This document shows, in pieces, positions 24,514 through 32,228 of a stretch of DNA of 64,000 bases. The notes under the pieces are model-generated. The model worked only from the letters and a program-made list of their open reading frames with translations. It was not told where the DNA came from and ran no database searches. Position 1 is the first letter of the stretch. Every line of letters begins with the position of its first letter. A program made the translations under genes and the position numbers. Origin of the DNA: Longispora fulva (lineage in GTDB: Bacteria; Actinomycetota; Actinomycetes; Mycobacteriales; Micromonosporaceae); assembly GCF_015751905.1 (NCBI RefSeq), contig NZ_JADOUF010000001.1, positions 5,580,001 through 5,644,000 on the forward strand. Direction: 5' to 3'.

Positions 24514-24681
24514 CTCGTTGTCATGGCTTGGCCCCTTCAGGTGACCAGCCTCAATGTACTGACCTCCCCGCCATGACAGGCAGACGTAAGGGTGGGTGTG
24601 CATGATCGGTCGGGTCGGGGCGAGCACGGTGCGCCGACGGCCCGAGGCGTCCGTCCACAACGGCGTCACCTTCTCGATCAT
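24481..24681 (-). CDS. Possible small hypothetical protein
   Basis: A 66-aa open frame on the minus strand in an otherwise empty gap. Third codon positions are G or C in most of the first 35 codons, as in real genes of this window. The sequence ('RRRTVLAPTRPIMHTHPYV', then 'CLSWRGG') is not repetitive. No recognised family, no good ribosome site before the ATG at 24681, and its end runs through the presumed pepP terminator. I list it as doubtful; it could be a gene remnant. Confidence 0.25.
   Translation of the reverse strand: MIEKVTPLWTDASGRRRTVLAPTRPIMHTHPYVCLSWRGGQYIEAGHLKGPSHDNEPCPPHPNVGT
24519..24578. repeat. 9-bp inverted repeat TGTCATGGC/GCCATGACA
   Basis: Perfect arms at 24519-24527 and 24570-24578 with 42 bases between, upstream of the secreted-protein array. 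It could be an operator pair or the ends of a degraded small element. Confidence 0.5.
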
Positions 24682-24692
24682 GGAGTGGCCCG

Positions 24693-25142
24693 ATGAAGTC
24701 ACTGATCATCCGGAGAGTCGTCGTGGTGGTCGCCGCGATGGGCGCGACGCTCGGCCTGCTGTCCACACCCGCCCACGCCGAGTCCGCGCCCGGCTGCTCC
24801 GACACCTTCCAGGTGTCCAGCACGGGATACATCGATGTGGACGGTCAGCGGGCCGCTTCCGTCAAGCAGTTCTGGTCGCCGAAGTGCCAGGCCAACTTCG
24901 GCTATCTCTACGTCTGGCAGTCCTTCCGGAACAGTCACCCGCACAGCGTCTGGACCGTGGACGTCGGTGTGACCTACCACGGCGGCCAGAGCGGGTCAGA
25001 TGGCGGGTACTTCGAGAACACCTCGGGCAGTGACTTCTGGTCGGGTCCCTTCGCCGGTCGCGGAATCTGCACCGGCGTCACGGGGGAGTTCATCTTCAAC
25101 GGCGTCGCCCATATTGCCGGCACCGGCGCGGCCTGCAACTGA
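24693..25142 (+). CDS. Small secreted four-cysteine protein, array copy 1
   Basis: A 149-aa exported protein: signal peptide about 1-29 ('MGATLGLLSTPAHA' before the cut), mature part about 120 residues. It shares with the next three genes a core 'DGQRAASVKQFWSPKCQANF', 'YLYVWQSFR', a later 'SDFWSGPFAGRGICT' segment and a C-terminal cysteine. Four cysteines would give two disulfides. The signal peptide differs from those of copies 2-4, and the inserted 'YHGGQSGSDGGYF' is its own. The Sx-x-C-x-A-x-[FW] core is vaguely like DUF2690, which I cannot confirm. The ATG start has no strong RBS. Confidence 0.75.
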   Translation: MKSLIIRRVVVVVAAMGATLGLLSTPAHAESAPGCSDTFQVSSTGYIDVDGQRAASVKQFWSPKCQANFGYLYVWQSFRNSHPHSVWTVDVGVTYHGGQSGSDGGYFENTSGSDFWSGPFAGRGICTGVTGEFIFNGVAHIAGTGAACN

Positions 25143-25164
25143 CCCGAAGAAAGGGATCTGAACT

Positions 25165-25599
25165 GTGAGAACTCTGACCCGGCTGGCCACGGTCAGCGCC
25201 CTGGCCACCTCGGCGCTGTTCGGCCTCAGCACCGCGGCCCACGCCGAAGCGGCCCCCGGCTGCTCCGACACGTACCAGTTGGGCTCCACCGGATACATCG
25301 ACGTGGACGGTCAGCGGGCCGCTTCCGTCAAACAGTTCTGGTCGCCGAAGTGCCAAGCCAACTTCGCCTACGTCTACCTCTGGCAGTCCTTCCGGACCAG
25401 CCATCCCGGGAAGTGGACCGTACTGGTCGGATTGACCGTCCCCGGCCGCGATCCCGTGGGAATGAAGTACTACCCGGACACCACGGGCAGTGAATTCTGG
25501 TCGGCGCCCTTCGCTGGTCGCGGAGTGTGCACCTACGGCTACGCGTCCATCTACTACACGGTCGTCGACGCTGGCGACACCGACGGGCACTGTGGCTGA
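25165..25599 (+). CDS. Small secreted four-cysteine protein, array copy 2
   Basis: A 144-aa paralogue of copy 1. The GTG start lies 22 bp after it, with GAAAGGG about 12 bases upstream. The signal peptide runs to 'STAAHA'. Its first 60 nucleotides are identical to those of copy 3, which indicates recent duplication or gene conversion. Conserved cysteines are in 'PGCSDTYQ', 'SPKCQANF', 'GRGVCTYG' and the last 'DGHCG'. The middle third ('TVLVGLTVPGRDPVGMKYY') varies freely between copies while the Cys/Trp core is kept, as expected of a scaffold with a variable surface. Confidence 0.8.
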   Translation: MRTLTRLATVSALATSALFGLSTAAHAEAAPGCSDTYQLGSTGYIDVDGQRAASVKQFWSPKCQANFAYVYLWQSFRTSHPGKWTVLVGLTVPGRDPVGMKYYPDTTGSEFWSAPFAGRGVCTYGYASIYYTVVDAGDTDGHCG

Positions 25600-25626
25600 T
25601 TCGTACCCCTCGAAAGGAACTGAGCT

Positions 25627-26064
25627 GTGAGAACTCTGACCCGGCTGGCCACGGTCAGCGCCCTGGCCACCTCGGCGCTGTTCGGCGTCAGCACCGCGGC
25701 CCACGCCGAGGCCGCGCCCGGCTGCGCCGACTCCTACCAGATCGGCACCACCGGATACATCAACTGGGGCGGTCAGCGGGCCGCTTCCGTGAAGCAGTTC
25801 TGGTCGCCGAAGTGCCAGGCCAACTTCGCATATGTCTTCGTCTGGCAGTCCTTCCGGGACAGCCATCCGGGCACCTGGGCCGTGTACGTCACCGAGGACA
25901 TCCACGGCGGCGAAGCCGGAGGAGAAAGGTACTACCCACCCTCCCGGGGTTCGTACTTCTGGTCGGACCCCTACCCCGGTCTCGGAGTGTGCAGCTACGC
26001 CCTGGGGAACATCACCTATGCCGGCGTCCAGGCAGAGGGATTCACCGACGTGCGTTGCGGCTGA
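25627..26064 (+). CDS. Small secreted four-cysteine protein, array copy 3
   Basis: A 145-aa paralogue, 27 bp after copy 2, with GAAAGG before a GTG start. The signal peptide equals that of copy 2 apart from one residue (L to V). The mature protein reads 'PGCADSYQIGTTGYINWGG', then the shared 'QRAASVKQFWSPKCQANF' core. Its variable part is 'VYVTEDIHGGEAGGERYY', and it ends 'DVRCG'. With copies 2 and 4 it is probably transcribed as one unit. Confidence 0.8.
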   Translation: MRTLTRLATVSALATSALFGVSTAAHAEAAPGCADSYQIGTTGYINWGGQRAASVKQFWSPKCQANFAYVFVWQSFRDSHPGTWAVYVTEDIHGGEAGGERYYPPSRGSYFWSDPYPGLGVCSYALGNITYAGVQAEGFTDVRCG

Positions 26065-26097
26065 TCCAGCCCACACCCCGAAGAGAGGAACTGAACT

Positions 26098-26538
26098 GTG
26101 AGAACTCTTACCCGACTGGCCGCGATCTGCGCCATGGTCGTGCCGGCACTGTTCGGCGTCAGCACCGCGGCTCACGCCGAAGCTGCGCCCGGCTGCTCCG
26201 ACTCCTACCAGATCGGCCCCACGGCGCTCCTCTCCTGGAACGGAGAGAGTGCCGCCTCCGTGAAGCAGTTCTGGTCGCCCAGGTGCCAGGCCAACTTCGC
26301 ATATCTCTACGTCTGGCAGTCCTTCCGGACCAACCATCCCACGGGGAACTGGTCCGTCAATGTCGGCGAGATCATCTGGGACGACGGGATGTCGGGGTGG
26401 ATGAACTACTCCCCGAGCCGGTCCACCGACTTCTGGTCGAGGGCCGTCGCCGGCCTCGGACAGTGCACCCGCGCCTCGGCGGCATTCAACTTCAACGGCG
26501 TGTACGGCAATGCCACCACTGACCCGCGCTGCGGCTAA
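26098..26538 (+). CDS. Small secreted four-cysteine protein, array copy 4
   Basis: A 146-aa paralogue, 33 bp after copy 3, GTG start with AGAGGAA upstream. It is more diverged: the signal peptide is 'MRTLTRLAAICAMVVPALFG', the core reads 'ESAASVKQFWSPRCQANF', and the variable part is 'VNVGEIIWDDGMSGWMNY'. The C-terminal 'DPRCG' keeps the last cysteine. It ends the array, just before a 15-bp inverted repeat. Function of the family is unknown; small secreted disulfide-rich proteins could be inhibitors, toxins, wall-associated or developmental proteins. Confidence 0.8.
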   Translation: MRTLTRLAAICAMVVPALFGVSTAAHAEAAPGCSDSYQIGPTALLSWNGESAASVKQFWSPRCQANFAYLYVWQSFRTNHPTGNWSVNVGEIIWDDGMSGWMNYSPSRSTDFWSRAVAGLGQCTRASAAFNFNGVYGNATTDPRCG

Positions 26539-26554
26539 GCCCCTCCCCTGATCT

Positions 26555-26610
26555 CGGTGATCTTCATGCACCTCGGTAGTCATCGCTGCCCGGGCGCATG
26601 AAGATCACCG
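26555..26610. terminator. Inverted repeat between convergent genes
   Basis: Perfect 15-bp arms (26555-26569 and 26596-26610, CGGTGATCTTCATGC and complement) with a 26-base spacer. It lies between array copy 4 and the DUF397 gene and could terminate both. Confidence 0.6.
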
Positions 26611-26625
26611 GTTGGGGGCCCCGGC

Positions 26626-26823
26626 CTAGGCCGCGAGAGTGCCCCGGCGGAGCGCCGAGGTGAACGCGCGCCAGTCGGCCGGGGCGAACGCGAGCACCGG
26701 CCCGGCCACGTCCTTGCTGTCCCGCACCCCGGTCACCCCGGACACCTGCGCGACCTCGACACACGATCCGGCGGCGTTGCTCCGACTCGACTTCCGCCAT
26801 GCGGCGTCTGCCAATGCACTCAT
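26626..26823 (-). CDS. DUF397 domain protein
   Basis: A 65-aa protein with the complete DUF397 pattern: 'AAWRKSSRSNAAGSCVEVA', 'VRDSKD' and 'FAPADWRAFTSALRRG'. In streptomycetes and relatives these small proteins are encoded next to an XRE/DUF5753 regulator and are thought to act as its partner, in several cases affecting development or growth inhibition. The gene begins one base after the stop of such a regulator here, which fits exactly. Confidence 0.93.
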   Translation of the reverse strand: MSALADAAWRKSSRSNAAGSCVEVAQVSGVTGVRDSKDVAGPVLAFAPADWRAFTSALRRGTLAA

Positions 26824-26824
26824 C

Positions 26825-27712
26825 TCAGTCGAACTCCTTCGCCATTCGCTCCAACAGCATCCGCGAGTCCGCCACGTTCAGCGAGCGGCCAACAATGTCG
26901 TCAAAAGCCTCCGAGAACTCGCCCACCTCGGCCGGCCTGTCAAGATAGAGATCGCCAGTGAAGCCATCCCTCATGACAACAGATGGTTCCCTGGCCCCCT
27001 GGGGTCCCTCAGGAAAGTCCAGGATCGAGAAGGCTGCGGTGTTCAGCCCAGCGTGCAGGCCGAACGCGAACGGCACGATCCTGATCGACACATTCGGCAG
27101 ATGACTCATCCGGACAAGATGGCGTAGTTGAGCAGCCATGAGCGTCGGACTGCCGATCGGCCGGTGCAGGACCGCCTCATCCAGAACGGCGTCCACCTGC
27201 AGAGCTGTAGACGAAGTGCGGGTGAGAATCGCCTGGCGGGCCATGCGGACCTCAACCAGCCTCTTGAGCTCCTCGCCGGAGTATTTGGCTCCGATGATCT
27301 GCCTCGCGTAGTCGGGAGTCTGGAACAGGCCCAGGACCAGTTGCGCGTTGAACCACCGCATCCGCGAGGCCGCAGCCTCCAGGCTGACGTAGATCTCGTA
27401 TTTCTCCATCAGCACGTCGCTGAAGGCGTGCCACCAACCTTTGTTCTTGGTTTCGGCGGCCAGGGAGACCATGCCGTCGCGGGTCGCCTCATCCACCTTG
27501 TACAGGCGGCACAGCGCCTCGATGTGCGACCGGCCGTACTTCACGCTCGAGTCGCCGTTCTCCATCCGCCACAGGGACTGGCGGGACACGTCGATCGCGG
27601 CGGAGACCTCGTCCGCGCGCAGGCCACGCTCGGCGCGCAGGGCACGCAGGCGGCGGCCGAGCTGGCGGCGGGGCACGGTGCTTCCCGAGCCCTCCGGCGT
27701 CGTACTCATCAT
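26825..27712 (-). CDS. XRE-family regulator with DUF5753 domain
   Basis: A 295-aa DNA-binding protein. The helix-turn-helix is at about 17-60 ('ADEVSAAIDVSRQSLWRME'), and the C-terminal DUF5753 region (about 100-280) has the typical 'WFNAQLVLGLFQTPDYAR' and 'RIVPFAFGLHAG' segments. It is the regulator half of the XRE/DUF397 pair. GAGGAG stands nine bases before the first of two adjacent ATGs. A TAGAAT box lies about 120 bp upstream on the same strand. Base composition in this gene is slightly lower in GC than its neighbours, as for the array beside it. Confidence 0.92.
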   Translation of the reverse strand: MMSTTPEGSGSTVPRRQLGRRLRALRAERGLRADEVSAAIDVSRQSLWRMENGDSSVKYGRSHIEALCRLYKVDEATRDGMVSLAAETKNKGWWHAFSDVLMEKYEIYVSLEAAASRMRWFNAQLVLGLFQTPDYARQIIGAKYSGEELKRLVEVRMARQAILTRTSSTALQVDAVLDEAVLHRPIGSPTLMAAQLRHLVRMSHLPNVSIRIVPFAFGLHAGLNTAAFSILDFPEGPQGAREPSVVMRDGFTGDLYLDRPAEVGEFSEAFDDIVGRSLNVADSRMLLERMAKEFD

Positions 27713-27923
27713 GTGCAGCGGCTCCTCACCGGGCCGGCGTCCGCGTTCCAGAATAGACGCCGACGTAACCCGACGGCCTTCCTGGCTGGTTACGGAACGA
27801 AACAGTGGGTTCTTCCGAATCAGCCGAGAATTCTACGGTGCGCGCACGCGGGGGCCAGCGCCCGGGAGTCATAGGGTTCGATCGCCAGAGCTGTGCGTGA
27901 CGCCCACCCCGGGAACGACGCGA

Positions 27924-27952
27924 GGCCCCGACCGGCGCGTGCCGGCGGGGCC
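27924..27952 (-). terminator. Hairpin terminator after ndh
   Basis: A 12-bp stem with one bulged base (27924-27936 with 27941-27952) and a GCGT loop, about 25 bases past the ndh stop. The rest of 27713-27923 holds upstream DNA of the XRE gene. Confidence 0.6.
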
Positions 27953-27976
27953 CCACTCGTAACCGATAAAAAGGTT

Positions 27977-29290
27977 TTAGAAGCTGTCCTCGCGCCACTC
28001 GTGCTTGGGTGCCTGGAGTTGGCCCAGGGCGATGACCTCGCGCTTGAGGAACAGGGCGAGGGTCCAGTCCGCGACGACCCGGACCTTGCGGTTCAGGCTC
28101 GGGATCCGGCTCATGTGGTAGGTGCGGTGCACCCACCAGGCCGGCAAGCCCCGGATCTTGATGCCGAACAGGTAGGCGACGCCCTTGTGCAGGCCGAGGC
28201 TGGCGACGGAGCCTGCGTACTTGTGCCGGTACTCCTTCGGCTCCTGGCCGCGCACGACCGCCGCGATGTTGTCGGCGAGCCGGCTGGCCTGGCGCACCGC
28301 GTGCTGGGCGTTGGGGGCGCAGGTCGCGTCGGGGTCGTCGAGGGACAGGTCCGGCACCCGGGCGCAGTCGCCCGCGCTCCAGACGCCGTCGAGCGGCGCG
28401 CCGTTCTCGATGACCCGGAGGTACGCGTCGCAGGTGACCCGCTTGCGCTCGTCGCGCGGCAGGTCGGTGGAGTCGAGCATCGGGTGCGGCTTGACGCCGG
28501 CCGTCCACACGATCGTGTCGGACTCGAATGTGTCGCCGTCGGAGAGCACGACCTTGCCGTCGACGCACGACTCCAGCCGGGTCGACAGGCGCACGTCCAT
28601 GCCGCGCTCGACGAGCTGCACCGCCGTGTACGCGCCGAGTTCCAGGCCCACCTCGGGGAGGATCTTCTCGGAGGCCTCGACGAGTACCCAGCGCAGATCC
28701 TTGCGGTCCAGTTCGGGGTAGTAGCGCAGGCCGTCGTCGACCATGTCGGCCATCTCGGCGAGGGCCTCGATGCCAGCGAAGCCGCCGCCGACGAAGACGA
28801 AGGTCAGGGCGCGCCGGCGGGTGGCCAGGTCGGCGGTGCTCGCGGCGATGTCGAGCTGGGCGAGCACCTGGTTGCGCAGCAGGATCGCCTCGCCGATCGT
28901 CTTGAAGCCGATCGCGTTCTCCTTCAGGCCCGGGATCGGCAGGGTCCGGGACACCGAACCGGGGGCCACGATGATGTGGTCGAACCCGGTCTCCCACTCC
29001 GGCCCGACGAGGGGCTGGATGGTGAGGGTCTTGGTCTTGGCAGACACGGAGGTCACCAGGCCGGTGATCACGTGACACTTGTTGCGGAGGATGCGGCGCA
29101 GCGGCACGACGGCGTGCCGGGGCGAGATGTTGCCGGCTGCCGCCTCGGGCAGGAACGGCTGGTACGTCATGTGGGGCTGGGGATCGATGACGATGATCTC
29201 CGCCTCGCGGGACTTGAGCTTCCTGGACAGCCTCAGAGCTGTATAAAGGCCGACGTGGCCGGCCCCGACTACGACAATCCGCTTCGCCAT
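27977..29290 (-). CDS. ndh: Type II NADH dehydrogenase (NDH-2)
   Basis: A 437-aa single-subunit flavoenzyme that passes electrons from NADH to quinone at the membrane without pumping protons. The FAD dinucleotide fold opens at residue 4 ('RIVVVGAGHVG'), the NADH-binding fold is 'FVFVGGGFAGIE' near 170, and 'VWSAGDCARVPD' is the second FAD motif. The C-terminal region with 'WWVHRTYHM' provides the membrane-binding amphipathic part. The ATG at 29290 follows GAGG. It lies 4 bp after a small membrane gene and may be the last gene of the DUF4129/MoxR operon. Confidence 0.92.
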   Translation of the reverse strand: MAKRIVVVGAGHVGLYTALRLSRKLKSREAEIIVIDPQPHMTYQPFLPEAAAGNISPRHAVVPLRRILRNKCHVITGLVTSVSAKTKTLTIQPLVGPEWETGFDHIIVAPGSVSRTLPIPGLKENAIGFKTIGEAILLRNQVLAQLDIAASTADLATRRRALTFVFVGGGFAGIEALAEMADMVDDGLRYYPELDRKDLRWVLVEASEKILPEVGLELGAYTAVQLVERGMDVRLSTRLESCVDGKVVLSDGDTFESDTIVWTAGVKPHPMLDSTDLPRDERKRVTCDAYLRVIENGAPLDGVWSAGDCARVPDLSLDDPDATCAPNAQHAVRQASRLADNIAAVVRGQEPKEYRHKYAGSVASLGLHKGVAYLFGIKIRGLPAWWVHRTYHMSRIPSLNRKVRVVADWTLALFLKREVIALGQLQAPKHEWREDSF

Positions 29291-29294
29291 GTCC

Positions 29295-29861
29295 TCATGA
29301 TGCGCCGCGCCGGGGGCTCCGTAGCGCCAGGTACGCCAATATCCCAGCAGCCAGAATGGCGCCGACCACACCGAGCAGCGGAAACACGAGCAAGGGGCTG
29401 GGTTTCGCACCCTCGGACAGCGTGACCACGACCACCCCGAGAACGCCCGTGATCAACATCACTCCGGCTGTTCGGGTAAACCACCGCAAAAGCACTGCTG
29501 GCAGAACCACGGCATCGAGGGGTACCGCGGCGGCCAGCGCGCACGCCGAGTGCTGCAGGTACAGCGCGCACGCCACCGAGATCAACGCCGTGGTGGACCG
29601 GCCGCCGCCGTCCATGGCCGTGCCGAGGAGCCACAGCACCACTGTGCCCAGCTGGACCATCGACACGAACGGCCCGCCCGGCGCGATCGCCGCGATGGCC
29701 GCCAGCACCGCGCCGGCCATCATCATCGGGCCGGTCAGCAACGAGCCCGGCAGCGCGATCCCGAAGGCCGCCACGCCGGTCGCGAGAACGATCGCCCGCA
29801 GCAGCAGCGGACCGGGGGCGGTCCGGGCCAGCGCCCGGGCCAGGGCCGTCAGGTTGTTCAT
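29295..29861 (-). CDS. Hypothetical membrane protein
   Basis: A 188-aa protein with about five hydrophobic segments (roughly 20-40, 42-62, 66-86, 92-118 and 130-180, the last being two helices) and a basic C-terminal tail. No family recognised. It sits between a DUF58 gene and ndh in the same orientation. Its start codon lies in a 32-bp tandem duplication; before that duplication the ATG would have overlapped the DUF58 stop as ATGA. It is likely to belong functionally to the MoxR/DUF58 operon. Confidence 0.6.
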   Translation of the reverse strand: MNNLTALARALARTAPGPLLLRAIVLATGVAAFGIALPGSLLTGPMMMAGAVLAAIAAIAPGGPFVSMVQLGTVVLWLLGTAMDGGGRSTTALISVACALYLQHSACALAAAVPLDAVVLPAVLLRWFTRTAGVMLITGVLGVVVVTLSEGAKPSPLLVFPLLGVVGAILAAGILAYLALRSPRRGAS

Positions 29862-29910
29862 CGCAGTCCAGCTCTCGGGGAGGCGTGGTTCATCGCAGTC
29901 CAGCTCTCGG
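29856..29910. repeat. 32-bp tandem duplication at a gene junction
   Basis: A 23-base string (29856-29878) recurs exactly at 29888-29910; the offset is 32 bp, so the unit 29856-29887 is duplicated in tandem with the second copy incomplete. Each copy carries the end of the DUF58 reading frame (PRAGLR then stop) and an ATG. Confidence 0.85.
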
Positions 29911-31218
29911 TGCGGCGGCCAACTGGGACATGTCCCGCAGCACCTGGTCCAGGCTGCCGGCGCCCGCCCACGGAACCACCGGCACGCCGTGCTCCAGCAA
30001 CTGGCCGATGATGTTCTCCCGCTCCAGACGCCAGATCCGGTACCCGACGTCGCCCCACTCGCTCGCCGTCGCCGGCCGGAGCATCGACGGCAGGGTGTCC
30101 ACGGCGACCACGGTGCGCCCCGCCCGGGCCAGGCGGGCCAGCAGCCCGGCGCTGCGCACCTCCAGCAGCGGGGTCAGCACCACGAACAGCGCGTTGCCGG
30201 ACCTCAGGTGCCGGCTGAAGATGCCGTCCAACGGGTCGTACTCCGTCCCGCCCGGCGCCACGTCCAACAGCCACTCCAACGCCGCCAGGTGGTGCCTGCG
30301 GCCACTGCCGGGTCGCAGCCACCGGGTGCGCGCGCCGTACTCCAGCATCGACACCCGGTCGCCGCAGCCCAGGTAGTGCTGGGCGATACCGGCCGCGGCG
30401 CGGACCGTCGTGTCGAGGACCGAGGCCCTGGTCGGGTTCCGGCCCTTCGAGGTGCCCTCGACCTCGTGCAGCACGTCGAGGACCAGCACCACCTCGGCGT
30501 CGCGGTCGGAGAGGGTGTGCGCGACGTGCAACTCCCTGGTCCGCAACGAGGTGCGCCAGTCGATCCGGCGCAGCCTGTCCCCGGAGGAGAAGGGGCGGAT
30601 GCCGGCGAGTTCGCCGCCGTCGCCGTACCGGCGGGAGCGGTGCGCGCCGACCAGCCCGGCGGCCCGGGGCATCGCGTCATCGGCCTTGAACGGCTCCGTC
30701 TTCGGGAACACCCGCAGCAGCAGCGGCTGGGCCACGATCGGCCGGCTCTGCAACATCGCGTCACACGCCACGGCGTGCACCTCCAGCGGCCCGACCGGAT
30801 GCCGGCCCCACCGCTCGGCCAGGCCGACCAGGTCCAGGTCGACCACGCCGAGCGCAGGCACCGGGGTCAGGAACGGCCGGTCGCCGTTGGGCACCTTCAG
30901 CCACGGCGACAGCTCGGTGCGGATCACGGCGATGTCGTACGGCGCGTGGTCGGGGTTGGCGACGCTGACCCGGACCTCGGCCTGCCCGCCCTCCGTCAGG
31001 TACGGCGCGGACGTGCCCACCACGGCGTCCGGCAGCTGGCGCGGCCGGTTGCGCAGGGCCACCGCCGCCCCGATCGCGAACGGCGAGGCCAGCACGATCA
31101 GATCCCACCGGCTGGTGACGGCGGCGGCGACCAGCAGGATCGTGGTCATGAAGACGGCCCGGCGCAGCGCCCGGGTGGGCACCCAGTCCGGGTCGTCGGA
31201 GGCGCGGGCTACTGCCAT
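29890..31218 (-). CDS. DUF58 domain protein
   Basis: A 442-aa membrane-anchored protein. Two hydrophobic segments near 18-53 are followed by a beta-rich region and the DUF58 core, which includes 'GIRPFSSGDRLRRIDWR' (about 230) and a vWA-like domain with 'VVLVLDVLHE'. DUF58 proteins are regularly encoded next to MoxR AAA+ ATPases, which are believed to act as chaperones for metal-binding vWA partners. The start overlaps the MoxR stop by 10 bp. Confidence 0.88.
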   Translation of the reverse strand: MAVARASDDPDWVPTRALRRAVFMTTILLVAAAVTSRWDLIVLASPFAIGAAVALRNRPRQLPDAVVGTSAPYLTEGGQAEVRVSVANPDHAPYDIAVIRTELSPWLKVPNGDRPFLTPVPALGVVDLDLVGLAERWGRHPVGPLEVHAVACDAMLQSRPIVAQPLLLRVFPKTEPFKADDAMPRAAGLVGAHRSRRYGDGGELAGIRPFSSGDRLRRIDWRTSLRTRELHVAHTLSDRDAEVVLVLDVLHEVEGTSKGRNPTRASVLDTTVRAAAGIAQHYLGCGDRVSMLEYGARTRWLRPGSGRRHHLAALEWLLDVAPGGTEYDPLDGIFSRHLRSGNALFVVLTPLLEVRSAGLLARLARAGRTVVAVDTLPSMLRPATASEWGDVGYRIWRLERENIIGQLLEHGVPVVPWAGAGSLDQVLRDMSQLAAAPRAGLR

Positions 31219-32228
31219 TGCCGGGCCTCGCCGACCGGCACCTCCTCGGTCGGATACCCGTACGTCGGCAACGCGCCGCTCGCCGGGGTGGGCACCGACT
31301 CCACGACCTCGCGGACCACGGTCTCCGGATCCACCCGGCGCAGCCACATCTCGGGCCGCAGGGTGATCCGGTGCGACAGCGCCGCCACGGCCACGCCCTT
31401 CACGTCCTCGGGCACCACGTAGTCGCGGCCGGCGAGGACGGCCCGGGCCCTGGCCAGCAGCAGCAGGGCCAGCGAGCCGCGCGGGGAGGCCCCGACGAGC
31501 ACCCGGGTGTCCGAGCGGGTCGCGCCGACCAGCTCCACGACGTACCGGGAGATGGACTCCTCGACCGCCACGTACTCGATGGACTCCTGCATCGCCAGCA
31601 GCGTCGCCGCGTCCACGACCGGCTCGACAACGGCCTCCTCGCGGTGGCGGACCATGCGCCGGTTCAGCACGTCCAGCTCCTCCTCGGCGCTCGGATACCC
31701 GAACGACACCCGGAGCATGAACCGGTCGAGCTGCGCCTCCGGCAGCGGATACGTGCCCTCGTGCTCGATCGGGTTCGCGGTGGCGAGCACGTGGAACGGG
31801 GCGGCGAGGCGGTAGGTCGTGCCCTCCACCGACACCTGCTTCTCCTGCATCGCCTCCAGGAGCGCGGCCTGGGTCTTGGGCGGCGTCCGGTTGATCTCGT
31901 CGGCGAGCAGCAGGTTCGTGAACACCGGGCCCGGGCGGAACGTGAAGTCGTGGGTGCGCTGGTCGTACAGGAAGGAGCCGGTCACATCCGCCGGCAGCAG
32001 GTCCGGGGTGAACTGCAACCGGCGGAACTCGATGCCCAGCGCCTGGGCCATCGTCCGCGCGGTCAGGGTCTTGCCCAGCCCGGGCAGGTCCTCCAGCAGC
32101 ACGTGCCCACCGGCCAGGATCCCGGCCAGCACCAACTCCAGCGAGTCGCGCTTGCCGACGACCACCGTGCCGACCCGGTCCAGGACAGCCCGGGCCAGCC
32201 GGCTGACCTCGTGCGGGGGCAGGTTCAT
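31209..32228 (-). CDS. MoxR-type AAA+ ATPase
   Basis: A 339-aa ATPase. Walker A is 'DLPGLGKT' at 47-54, Walker B 'LLLADEINRTPPKTQ' near 108, sensor 'HVLATANPIEHEGTYPLPE' near 148, and the arginine finger region 'DRFMLRV' follows. This is the MoxR group, which acts as a chaperone in assembling protein complexes. It overlaps the upstream gene by 4 bp (ATGA) and the DUF58 gene downstream, giving an operon DUF4129 - small membrane protein - moxR - DUF58 - membrane protein (- ndh). Confidence 0.93.
   Translation of the reverse strand: MNLPPHEVSRLARAVLDRVGTVVVGKRDSLELVLAGILAGGHVLLEDLPGLGKTLTARTMAQALGIEFRRLQFTPDLLPADVTGSFLYDQRTHDFTFRPGPVFTNLLLADEINRTPPKTQAALLEAMQEKQVSVEGTTYRLAAPFHVLATANPIEHEGTYPLPEAQLDRFMLRVSFGYPSAEEELDVLNRRMVRHREEAVVEPVVDAATLLAMQESIEYVAVEESISRYVVELVGATRSDTRVLVGASPRGSLALLLLARARAVLAGRDYVVPEDVKGVAVAALSHRITLRPEMWLRRVDPETVVREVVESVPTPASGALPTYGYPTEEVPVGEARQWQ

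Noticed and set aside
24472-24692. Attachment site or integration boundary
   Set aside because: No integrase, no direct repeat pairing with the other side of the accessory patch, and the tRNA is 3 kb away with pepP between.
24693-26538. CRISPR-like array
   Set aside because: The regular repeats are whole paralogous genes of about 450 bp, not short repeats with spacers; no cas genes anywhere in the window.
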